Shown here: positions 14,857 to 21,939 of the stretch, piece by piece
Position numbering within the stretch: the stretch's first letter is position 1
Layout: the number at the start of each line of letters is the position of its first letter
Assembly: GCA_964391595.1 (NCBI GenBank)
Contig: CAYMMM010000009.1
Location: 1 to 27,767, forward strand
DNA: 27,767 nucleotides
Reading direction: 5' to 3'
Source of the DNA: JADZGC01 sp964391595
GTDB lineage: Bacteria > Patescibacteriota > Saccharimonadia > CAILAD01 > GCA-016700035
Notes under the pieces: model-generated
The model's database searches: none
Told to the model about the DNA's origin: nothing
What the model saw: the letters and a program-made list of their open reading frames with translations, nothing else
Made by a program: the position numbers and the translations under genes

Positions 14857-16207
14857 CATGCCCTCGCACTCGTCCCCCACCGTAACTTAAACCAGCCAGT
14901 GTCCACCACACTATACTTAATGTCGAATCGGCAAACGTATGCAGGAAAGCATTAGCCACCAAAATAGCAAAGAGGCTAGCCAGGAGTACTTTTGACACCC
15001 GGTCTTCAGACAGCCACCACCGACGAGTTAACTCGATAAACAAGATACCAAACGCCAGTGCCCCAAGCCACCCAAGCTCCAAAACAATCTGGACATACCA
15101 GTTTTCAGTAATGGTGTAAGCTGAGCCATACTTACTCGCTGGGCCAGCAGCGCCAAATCCTAAGCCAAGAGGGTGTCGTGCGGCGAGCTCCAACCCCTGC
15201 TGCCATGCATAGATGTGACCCTCATCTGAGCCAATAATCATACCCGAATCATTTACCTGCCCTCGGATGAGATATGTCTGCACAAAAGAGCCAGGAATGC
15301 GCGCAAGCTGTTGTATTTTTAGCCACCCAATCACCGCACTCACAATTCCGCCAGCTGCAGCCACCACCTGAAAACGTCGTGGGATATAGAGGCCAAACAA
15401 TACTATTAGGCCACCAAATAATCCGAGCAGCGCACTACGTGAGAAGCTCGTAAGTATTGCAAGGGTTGTCACAGCCGCCGCAAATGCCGCTATGAGTCTC
15501 ATCTGTCGATTCCGAGCAGTCACACCAAGGGCAAGGAACCATAGAGTCGGTAGCATCAGATATGCTCCAAGCTGGTTAGGTCCTCCAAGAGTAGCAAAAG
15601 ACCTTCCAAGGTCGCTCCCAATTAAAACCGTCTGATAGGGATTGATCGTGGTAGGCCCATACCCCAGCATCTGCAAGAACAATGTGGGCGTAATCAAGAA
15701 TTGCACTAACGCTATGCCGGACACCACAAGTGCGGGTATCAACACAAGCCCACGTATTTTCTGCCAATTGAGCTGGTCAGCAAAAGGCTGAACAGCGACA
15801 AATAATACAAGAGGCAGTAAGGTCGTCTTTATACCAGCCAGCCATGAGAAATCACTACGCCCAGAAAGGGCTACACCTATCAGGCCAGCTACGCCGATGA
15901 TCGCAACCATGAGATTCGCCGGTCGTCGTATCCATCCAAAGCCCGTGACGAAGCTCAACAGTACAGCAAGAATACTCAGCAGCACGATCACAACTTCTTT
16001 CCAGCTAGCAAACAGCAGCTGCCCTCCAAACGCATGGCCAAGCACAATCACGATAAGAGCATGAAAGGGCATACCCACAAGTACCACGCAAATCAGCCAG
16101 CGCGCCAAGCACTGAAGACTGCCACGCGAGATATGTGCGACTCCCCGCACCTTCACTAAGCCCTGTTTTGATGACCTCGTTCGAGCCCTGTGTGCTTTCT
16201 CGCGCAT
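14846..16207 (-). CDS. O-antigen ligase/polymerase (Wzy/WaaL)-like integral membrane protein
   Basis: 453 residues with roughly 12 hydrophobic segments. The Wzy_C-type signature appears in the large loop and following helix: HPLGLGFGAAGPASKYG, then ENWYVQIVLELGWLGALAF (about 350-390). Conserved Arg/His residues in the preceding periplasmic loop fit polymerases or ligases that join undecaprenyl-linked repeat units. A basic N-terminus (REKAHRARTRSSKQG) precedes the first helix. Eight nt after mreB, with a weak SD-like TAGG at the mreB stop, so it is in the mreB operon. Whether it polymerises or ligates is undecidable from sequence alone. Confidence 0.88.
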   Translation of the reverse strand: MREKAHRARTRSSKQGLVKVRGVAHISRGSLQCLARWLICVVLVGMPFHALIVIVLGHAFGGQLLFASWKEVVIVLLSILAVLLSFVTGFGWIRRPANLMVAIIGVAGLIGVALSGRSDFSWLAGIKTTLLPLVLFVAVQPFADQLNWQKIRGLVLIPALVVSGIALVQFLITPTLFLQMLGYGPTTINPYQTVLIGSDLGRSFATLGGPNQLGAYLMLPTLWFLALGVTARNRQMRLIAAFAAAVTTLAILTSFSRSALLGLFGGLIVLFGLYIPRRFQVVAAAGGIVSAVIGWLKIQQLARIPGSFVQTYLIRGQVNDSGMIIGSDEGHIYAWQQGLELAARHPLGLGFGAAGPASKYGSAYTITENWYVQIVLELGWLGALAFGILFIELTRRWWLSEDRVSKVLLASLFAILVANAFLHTFADSTLSIVWWTLAGLSYGGGRVRGHDGA

Positions 16208-16215
16208 ACTTTTAC

Positions 16216-17223
16216 CTATCTATTACTCATTACACTACGTATATAATCATCAAGATTTTCTAGTGCTATTCCCGTACCTCGTGCCACTGCGAGCATAGGC
16301 TCATCAGCCACGTACGCCGGCACACCAGTCACTTTGGTCATCAGCTTATCGATGTTGCGCAAGAGTGAACCGCCACCAGTCATCACCATACCTCGATCAA
16401 TGATATCCGAGCTCAATTCTGGTGGCGTCTGTTCGAGCACTGCCTTAACTGCCGCTATGATACCGTCAAGCTCATCACCCATCGCTTGCGTTACCTCATC
16501 ACTGTCAAGCTTGATGGTCTTTGGCAAACCGGCGATCATATCGCGACCACGAATCTGCATAGTAAGAGGCACTTCCAATGGAAGAGCTGAGCCGATCTGC
16601 TTCTTGATGTCTTCGGCGGTTTGGTCACCAATGATCAAGCCATACTTGCGACGGATATAGTCAGCTATCGCCATATCTATCTTATTCCCGCCGATGCGCA
16701 CAGAGTTCTGAGCGACAATACCGCCGAGCGACAAAATGGCAACCTCAGTGGTGCCGCCACCAATATCAACTATCAGATTCCCCGCCGGAGCAGCAATTGG
16801 TACACCAGCTCCAATCGCTGCAGCGACCGGCTCACGGATAATGTGTGCTTTCTTGGCACCTGCAGCCAGAGCAGCGTCTATCACCGCACGCCGCTCGGTC
16901 GATGTAACACCGGCCGGCACAGAGATCATCAGCTCAGGCCGCGCCAGACGTATTGTCCCAGAGACCTTATCAATGAAAAACTTGAGCATCGCCTGGGTAA
17001 TGCGATAGTCTGCGATCACTCCTTCACGGAGCGGACGACTGGCAGTAATTATGTCCGGCGTACGACCGAGCATTTCTTTTGCTTCATTACCTATGGCAAC
17101 AATGCGATTATCATCTACCGATACAGCAACCACACTCGGCTCGTTTGCTACGATACCCTTTTTCGGCACATACACCAGAACATTTGCGGTTCCTAAATCA
17201 ATGGCGATTCGTTTTCGATGCAT
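16216..17223 (-). CDS. mreB: Rod-shape-determining actin homologue MreB
   Basis: 335 residues, full length. The ATP-binding actin-fold motifs are present: IDLGTANVLVYV (phosphate 1), VDIGGGTTEVAILSLGG (phosphate 2) and MTGGGSLLRNID (adenosine). MreB filaments move with and orient cell-wall synthesis beneath the membrane. MreC, MreD and RodA, its usual neighbours, are not in this window; instead three envelope-polysaccharide genes follow it directly. The ATG at 17223 lies 7 nt after TACAAT and lacks an SD, implying a leaderless mRNA. Confidence 0.97.
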   Translation of the reverse strand: MHRKRIAIDLGTANVLVYVPKKGIVANEPSVVAVSVDDNRIVAIGNEAKEMLGRTPDIITASRPLREGVIADYRITQAMLKFFIDKVSGTIRLARPELMISVPAGVTSTERRAVIDAALAAGAKKAHIIREPVAAAIGAGVPIAAPAGNLIVDIGGGTTEVAILSLGGIVAQNSVRIGGNKIDMAIADYIRRKYGLIIGDQTAEDIKKQIGSALPLEVPLTMQIRGRDMIAGLPKTIKLDSDEVTQAMGDELDGIIAAVKAVLEQTPPELSSDIIDRGMVMTGGGSLLRNIDKLMTKVTGVPAYVADEPMLAVARGTGIALENLDDYIRSVMSNR

Positions 17224-17230
17224 ATCATTT

Positions 17231-17236
17231 ATTGTA
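17231..17236 (-). promoter_or_regulatory. -10 box giving a leaderless mreB-operon mRNA
   Basis: Minus strand TACAAT ends 7 nt before the mreB ATG. No SD and no clear -35. Divergent from the TATAAT at 17299. Confidence 0.62.
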
Positions 17237-17298
17237 CCTGATTTGCTACCTGGGAGCAGCAGACCATGGGGTTTTCGATGTTTTTTTGCAAATACTTG

Positions 17299-17304
17299 TA
17301 TAAT
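17299..17304 (+). promoter_or_regulatory. -10 box of the PEGA-domain gene
   Basis: Perfect TATAAT 14 nt before the ATG at 17319; predicted leader about 8 nt. AAAGGGA at 17306-17312 is SD-like but only partly inside the predicted mRNA. Confidence 0.6.
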
Positions 17305-17318
17305 AAAGGGACCGACCT

Positions 17319-18794
17319 ATGGCGATCTCTAAGCAAACTCGCAACTTTTTGACCTACCTCTTTGGCACCGTTATTGTCGTATTTGGCACCATCCTCCTCG
17401 GTGCACTCGCGACGGGCTGGCAATACGATTTCACTACGGGTGAGCTTCGCGAAACCGGACTGATAATAATGAACAGCGAACCGACTGGTGCCACTATTAC
17501 ATTGAATGATGCGCCGATTAAGTCTACTACCCCATATCGAGCTACAAGCCTCCTCCCAGGCACTTATACTGTCAAATATACCAAGGCTGGCTACCGACCA
17601 TGGATCAAACAGTCCGACGTTGATGGTGAGCGCGTAAGTTTTGCGGACTACGCCTGGTTGATCCCCGAGCAGCTGCCCTCGCGGCTACGATACCCAGATA
17701 ATAAGATTATTTCAGCTACTCAAAGCATTGATCGCCGACGTTTTGCTTTTGTAGAAACAGTCACCAAGACCAATGAATCAGGAGCAGTCACATCAACTAC
17801 CCCCACCATCCTCTACGCCCCTGACCTGAGTCGCAGCTCAAACATCCTGTACACCCCGACTGCTTCGAGCGAGACCGACCCCAAGGTCACCGCCATCGAC
17901 TCATTGGCACTCAATGCAGATGCAACCTGGCTGCTGACACGACAAACGACGAGCGACAACAAGACCAGCTGGCTACTCGTACCTACCAATTCCAGTGATG
18001 TACCTACAAAACTTACCAATCTCAGCGCCGTTCTACCCGCAACACCCACGTGGATCAGCTGGTCGGATACCGAACCAAATGACCTATATGTGATACTCAA
18101 TGGTTCATTGCGGCGCTGGTCGATCAATGACAAGCGTCTCGGAGATGCCATAGCTGATGGTGTCGTTACCGCGAAGTGGGATAACGGTAGACTGCTTACC
18201 ATCGAGGTGTTAGCCGATGGGCTGCGCTGGCTGCGCGTACGCACCAAAGACCAGCTTGGTGAACCGGAAACGATCCACCAAGTACCAAGTAGTGCAAACT
18301 ACCAGCTTCGCTATTTTAGTCTCCTCGGCAACGACTATACTGCCGTGCTCCCAGATGCCTCAAAGCAGCTCATCGTCACCCGAGGAATATTCAATAACCC
18401 AAACCAGCGCATTACCAGCATCAGCGGGAAAAATATCTCTGCGTTCACCGTTAACCGTAGCGGACGGTATATCGTTATGAATGAGTCTGATCGCATGTTT
18501 ACGATTGATCTAGAGCGCAATCAACGATATCGCTACGGCGCAAGTCTCGCCGGCTTAACGAGCTGGGAATGGATGAATGATCAGCATCTCGCTATTATCA
18601 GTAAGAACCAGCTGCGTCTCATTGATTATGACGGTCAAAATAATGAACTTATTTCGAGCATCATTCGCTCGAACGCGCCGATCCTCTTCTGGGAAAACAA
18701 GTCTCTTATGAGTTTCGTACAGCCGGGTGGCAATGAAAACACGCGCCCTCGATTGACACATTTCTTCTTAGACCCCGAAAAAGTCTTAGAATAG
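17319..18794 (+). CDS. Membrane-anchored PEGA-domain protein
   Basis: 491 residues. One transmembrane helix (about 10-34) places the rest outside. A PEGA domain (about 47-96; NSEPTGATITLNDAP, then TPYRATSLLPGTYTVKYTKAGYRPW) follows. The remaining 380 residues contain repeated beta-strand blocks of the type seen in propeller or TolB/DPP-like repeats (SIDRRRFAFVETV, ALNADATWLLTRQT, TPTWISWSDTEPNDLYVIL, AFTVNRSGRYIVMN, GLTSWEWMNDQHLAII), so a beta-propeller is likely. PEGA proteins often sit in S-layer or envelope contexts; binding partner unknown. Divergently transcribed from the mreB operon and convergent with tRNA-Leu. Confidence 0.87.
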   Translation: MAISKQTRNFLTYLFGTVIVVFGTILLGALATGWQYDFTTGELRETGLIIMNSEPTGATITLNDAPIKSTTPYRATSLLPGTYTVKYTKAGYRPWIKQSDVDGERVSFADYAWLIPEQLPSRLRYPDNKIISATQSIDRRRFAFVETVTKTNESGAVTSTTPTILYAPDLSRSSNILYTPTASSETDPKVTAIDSLALNADATWLLTRQTTSDNKTSWLLVPTNSSDVPTKLTNLSAVLPATPTWISWSDTEPNDLYVILNGSLRRWSINDKRLGDAIADGVVTAKWDNGRLLTIEVLADGLRWLRVRTKDQLGEPETIHQVPSSANYQLRYFSLLGNDYTAVLPDASKQLIVTRGIFNNPNQRITSISGKNISAFTVNRSGRYIVMNESDRMFTIDLERNQRYRYGASLAGLTSWEWMNDQHLAIISKNQLRLIDYDGQNNELISSIIRSNAPILFWENKSLMSFVQPGGNENTRPRLTHFFLDPEKVLE

Positions 18795-18826
18795 TCCGGA
18801 CGATCAACCCACTTTTCCAGGCAATG

Positions 18827-18860
18827 AAAAAACTGAGCCCCAAGCGTAAAAACTTGGGGC
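18827..18860 (-). terminator. Intrinsic terminator of tRNA-Leu
   Basis: Perfect 8-bp stem (18837-18844 with 18853-18860, GCCCCAAG/CTTGGGGC), 8-nt loop; on the minus strand TCAG then six T residues (18832-18827) follow. On the plus strand no T tract follows, so it is mainly a terminator for the tRNA. Confidence 0.75.
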
Positions 18861-18887
18861 CACATATCTTCTGCAGTTATATTTCGT

Positions 18888-18975
18888 TGGTGCCAGAGGT
18901 GGGACTCGAACCCACACGCGACCAAGTCGCACACGATTTTGAGTCGTGCGTGTCTACCAGTTCCACCACTCTGGC
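18888..18975 (-). tRNA. tRNA-Leu(CAA)
   Basis: Class II tRNA, 88 nt with encoded CCA. Acceptor GCCAGAG/CTCTGGC, anticodon stem CACGA/TCGTG around loop CTCAAAA (anticodon CAA, reads UUG), long variable arm GCGAC-TTG-GTCGC, T arm GTGGG-TTCGAGT-CCCAC. D-arm region GTGGAACTGGTAGAC is typical of tRNA-Leu. All stems pair. Confidence 0.97.
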
Positions 18976-19038
18976 GAATGTGCTATACTTACCAATCGCG
19001 CAAACACCTGGTACATATTCCATACTGCGCTGATGTAT

Positions 19039-19044
19039 TATAAT
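19039..19044 (+). promoter_or_regulatory. -10 box of the sortase gene
   Basis: TATAAT 15 nt before the ATG at 19060, predicted leader about 9 nt and no SD. A second extended -10 (TGC-TATACT, TATACT at 18984-18989) lies further upstream. Confidence 0.5.
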
Positions 19045-19059
19045 ATGATCTGAAACAAT

Positions 19060-20382
19060 ATGCCAGATAATACGCAACCCAACACCCATGGATTAACCCC
19101 CGGCAACCCTCCATCCAAGCCAGCTAAACCCGAACCGACGCTTGAATTAAGTGACCTCGTCGCACAAGTCAGCCCCGCGCCGGTTGATTCAATATACCCT
19201 CAAGCCGATGTCCCCACGATTGAGCAACCTGCCGATGCTCAGACGCCGTCTTCTCTCGAGGAAGCACCACTGCCAGAGCCTGAGATTGTTCAGCCACAAA
19301 TCACCACCTCACAAGAGCTACCAGAAGCATCCGACGTGACTGTCGAAACGACTGCTCCCGCCGAAGAAAACCCACAAACGCCAAACCGAACCGAAAACAC
19401 CATTCCCCTCTTTCACAACCCGCAAGCCCCTGCCATGACCTCACATCTAGAGGAATTCGGTAAAGCCCCTCAGCTCGCATATGCAGGAACCCCACCGAGT
19501 GTGAGACCAAATCTGAAGCCACACTTTGATGTCTTCGCGCTCTATGGTCTGAGCTCAGATAACAGCACACAATACGCTACTACTTTTTTTGGAAAACTTG
19601 CTCTTGCCCTGCATCTAGACAAGATAATGAGCCCACGCAACAAGCGCTACATCGGCGTAAGTTTATTTAGCTTCATCGTTTTCTTGCTCGTCTTCAACTT
19701 CCAGACTCTGAGCGTGCAGCTCGGCTATTTCCTCAATCCGCCTCAGCCCACAGCACCAGTCACTACTACGACACCCACGCCTTCTACAACACCTGCAAGT
19801 CTAGCTGAGGCTGCCGAGATCGTACCGGCTGGCGATGTTATCTCAATTCCAAAAATTAAGGTCGACAAAGTGCCGATCATCTTCGAGCAATCTATCAGCG
19901 AGGCAGCGATACAAAAAGCTCTTGAAAGCGGGGTCGTACATTATGCAGGCACGGCCCTGCCCGGTGAGCGCAGTAATATTGTCATCGTAGGGCATTCTTC
20001 AAATGACTGGTGGGAGCCAGGCAATTACAAATTCATTTTTGCGCTCCTAGAAAAACTCACACCTGGTGACCAAATCCAAGTCAATTACCAGACACGTAAG
20101 TACGTTTTTGAAGTCACCGGCTCAAAAGTCGTAGAGCCAACTGAGATATCTGTACTCCAGCCTACTTCCGAGCCACAGCTTACCCTCATTACCTGTACGC
20201 CACCTGGGACAAGCTGGAAGCGACTCATTGTCACTGCAAAACAGGTTGCTCCCTTGCCAAACGCCGTGAAGCAAACAGTCGCCGAGAACCAGACGCAAGC
20301 GCAGCCACAGGTCTCACTCCCAGGAAACGCTCCCTCTCTCATCGATCAGATCAAGAGTTGGTTCGGCCTCAATAAAGCCTAG
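19060..20382 (+). CDS. Sortase with long proline-rich cytoplasmic N-terminus
   Basis: 440 residues. Residues 1-195 are hydrophilic and Pro/Glu/Thr-rich; one transmembrane helix at about 198-219; then a Pro/Thr linker and an extracytoplasmic sortase domain (about 262-392). The catalytic triad is visible: H312 (VIVGHSS), C379 (TLITCTPPG) and R388 (WKRLIV). IPKIKVDKVPI opens the beta-barrel and HYAGTALPGE is also a family signature. The TLxTC-TPPGT form resembles class D/E-type sortases. It would cleave LPxTG-like sorting signals and join them to an amine acceptor; the LPVTG miniprotein at 3191-3355 is the only obvious substrate in this window. The 195-residue cytoplasmic part is unusual because most sortases have under 40 residues before the helix. 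Confidence 0.93.
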   Translation: MPDNTQPNTHGLTPGNPPSKPAKPEPTLELSDLVAQVSPAPVDSIYPQADVPTIEQPADAQTPSSLEEAPLPEPEIVQPQITTSQELPEASDVTVETTAPAEENPQTPNRTENTIPLFHNPQAPAMTSHLEEFGKAPQLAYAGTPPSVRPNLKPHFDVFALYGLSSDNSTQYATTFFGKLALALHLDKIMSPRNKRYIGVSLFSFIVFLLVFNFQTLSVQLGYFLNPPQPTAPVTTTTPTPSTTPASLAEAAEIVPAGDVISIPKIKVDKVPIIFEQSISEAAIQKALESGVVHYAGTALPGERSNIVIVGHSSNDWWEPGNYKFIFALLEKLTPGDQIQVNYQTRKYVFEVTGSKVVEPTEISVLQPTSEPQLTLITCTPPGTSWKRLIVTAKQVAPLPNAVKQTVAENQTQAQPQVSLPGNAPSLIDQIKSWFGLNKA

Positions 20383-20395
20383 TCTGAGAGCTATT

Positions 20396-21262
20396 CTACG
20401 TGCTCGCCCAGTGATCTACGTTTGTCTTTGCCTCGCGCACGATTTCTGCCGCACTCTGTCCGGATCGAACACTCGCGACGAGCTGAAGCGCAGCACGCGC
20501 GCAGTCCTCGAGACTGCCACTGCGACGATCATTACTGCATACAGCCATCAAAAAATGTGACAAAATAGTGCGAAAGACAGGGCGATCGACGGCAGCGTCC
20601 CTAGGAACATGAAGCATTTTTCCTGATTCTCGCACATACACGTATACTCGCTCAGCATCATAGAGGACGACCATATCGGACGCAAATGGCATCGCTTCGA
20701 TGAGCGCAGCAACTGTATACAGCCCGTGCCCGGGTTGAGCCTTTACATGGATGTGGAGTTTCTTCAAGAATCCGATACATTCGGCCACGGACCAAACTGG
20801 TGTAATACCTTGAATCTGCAAGAGTGCAGGATTATGCACGAAAAGCGGTATAAGCTCTGCAGTCACATATGCTTGACTATAGTCCTGTGATCGCAAGACG
20901 GCTTCTAGCCACAGCTGCTCACGACTGCCTATATGTATACCATACCCCATACCAAGGACGGCGTTGCTGGCAATAAGGGTTTGGGCAGCATGAAGCGGCA
21001 CAATCATACTACCAAGAAGATCATGAGTTCGTTCACTCGAAGCATACCGCATCGGCCAATGCCAATGAGTCGCCAACTCATGCCACAGATTTAATTCCAA
21101 AAGTGCGCCAGCGTCACCAGCGACCAGGAGCGTATCAGGTAGCGTTTTTGGAGTCAACGAGAGATTAAAGAAAAAATTCTGATCTGTCAGCTCAACATCT
21201 ACCAGTTCGGGCTGAATCGAGTTGTGACTCGCGCTAGATATGCTTTTACGTATTGAGGACAC
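20396..21262 (-). CDS. Hypothetical 288-residue soluble protein
   Basis: Starts at a GTG (21262) overlapping the upstream gene by 17 nt, with GAGGG about 9 nt before it; the next in-frame ATG is far inside the conserved-looking region. No signal peptide and no clear transmembrane helix, although several hydrophobic strands occur (TLLVAGDAGALLELNLWHEL, MVVLYDAERVYVYVRESGK). Trp/His-rich segment HELATHWHWPMRYAS (about 61-75). The C-terminus is helical (SLEDCARAALQLVASVRSGQSAAEIVREA). I do not recognise a family. Coupled to the 136-residue upstream protein, so the two probably work together. Confidence 0.72.
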   Translation of the reverse strand: MSSIRKSISSASHNSIQPELVDVELTDQNFFFNLSLTPKTLPDTLLVAGDAGALLELNLWHELATHWHWPMRYASSERTHDLLGSMIVPLHAAQTLIASNAVLGMGYGIHIGSREQLWLEAVLRSQDYSQAYVTAELIPLFVHNPALLQIQGITPVWSVAECIGFLKKLHIHVKAQPGHGLYTVAALIEAMPFASDMVVLYDAERVYVYVRESGKMLHVPRDAAVDRPVFRTILSHFLMAVCSNDRRSGSLEDCARAALQLVASVRSGQSAAEIVREAKTNVDHWAST

Positions 21263-21656
21263 GAAGATATACCCTCAAGAGCTCATCCGGGCACGCCTGC
21301 GCAAACCGTAATCGAGCAGTTGCGGACATCACAGACAGATGGGCCTTCAGGTATGCCTCAATCATCGTCACTGTCTCAGCTTCTGTCTTGAAGTGCATAT
21401 CTGACTTCACGCGAGAAACCACCTCACCCCATGATAGAGATGCGCTGTGATCAAGCCCACGCGCGGTAAGACCAAACTTCGCACCGAAGCGGCGCTTGCG
21501 CATACCCGGTAGTATATGCGCGACCTCGAAGCGATCCTGAACATCAAATGCTCGTAAGAGATTCTTGTCAATGACGCGTACCAGTCTTTGTACCTTGCGC
21601 TCGCTAAGGGAAGTCAACTGAGCTTTTAGCAGATATGTTGTATAATCTCGTAACAT
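21246..21656 (-). CDS. Hypothetical 136-residue basic helical protein
   Basis: ATG at 21656 lies 7 nt after TATAAT with no SD, implying a leaderless start. The product is Arg/Lys-rich (ERKVQRLVRVIDKN, GMRKRRFGAKFG) and mostly helical, with a C-terminal repeat of helices (EAETVTMIEAYLKAHLSVMS, ARLRFAQACPDELLRVYLR). The C-terminal pattern of helices ending in a CPDELLRVY-like motif loosely recalls DUF2267-type proteins, but this is weak. A perfect 10-bp inverted repeat covers its promoter and first codons, which fits autoregulation by a DNA-binding protein, possibly this one. Function unknown. Confidence 0.72.
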   Translation of the reverse strand: MLRDYTTYLLKAQLTSLSERKVQRLVRVIDKNLLRAFDVQDRFEVAHILPGMRKRRFGAKFGLTARGLDHSASLSWGEVVSRVKSDMHFKTEAETVTMIEAYLKAHLSVMSATARLRFAQACPDELLRVYLRVLNT

Positions 21657-21673
21657 GCACGATATTATACAAC
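21637..21673. repeat. Perfect 10-bp inverted repeat around a start codon (putative operator)
   Basis: GTTGTATAAT (21637-21646) and ATTATACAAC (21664-21673) separated by 17 nt. One arm contains the minus-strand -10 box, the other lies in codons 4-7 of the gene starting at 21656. Since the -10 arm is upstream of the predicted leaderless transcript, the symmetry acts as DNA rather than RNA. Confidence 0.65.
21664..21669 (-). promoter_or_regulatory. -10 box giving a leaderless mRNA for the 136-residue protein
   Basis: Minus strand TATAAT ends 7 nt before the ATG at 21656, inside the 19-nt gap after xseB. No SD. Confidence 0.66.
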
Positions 21674-21675
21674 CT

Positions 21676-21939
21676 TTATTGATTTGTGTCTATATCTAGC
21701 TCTGTATTTGATGGTTCGGTGAGTGTAGACTGCTCTTGCTTTGAGTCAAATCTAACCTTTATTTTTTCGATCTTGACCTGTGCCTTCTCTAGCTCTGATT
21801 GCAATTGGGCGGCGAGCTTACTCCCACGCTCAAAAAACTCTATCGCTTCATCTAAGCCAATCTCGTCGGCTTCAAGTTGCTGAGTAATGCGCTCTAGTTC
21901 TTCCAAAGATTCACGAAAGCTTGAGTTGGGTTTGGTCAT
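21676..21939 (-). CDS. xseB: Exodeoxyribonuclease VII small subunit
   Basis: 87 residues. XseB signature: FRESLEELERITQQLEADEIGLDEAIEFFERG followed by the amphipathic helix SKLAAQLQSELEKAQVKIEKI. Forms the helical bundle that caps XseA in exonuclease VII, which degrades single-stranded DNA from both ends. Overlaps xseA by 29 nt; an AGGAGG 6 nt before the ATG inside xseA marks strong independent initiation. An acidic C-terminal tail (about 70-87) is short and variable. Confidence 0.95.
   Translation of the reverse strand: MTKPNSSFRESLEELERITQQLEADEIGLDEAIEFFERGSKLAAQLQSELEKAQVKIEKIKVRFDSKQEQSTLTEPSNTELDIDTNQ

Noticed and set aside
16621..17196. 191-residue plus-strand frame inside mreB
   Set aside because: Antisense shadow of a conserved gene; composition unlike a folded protein.
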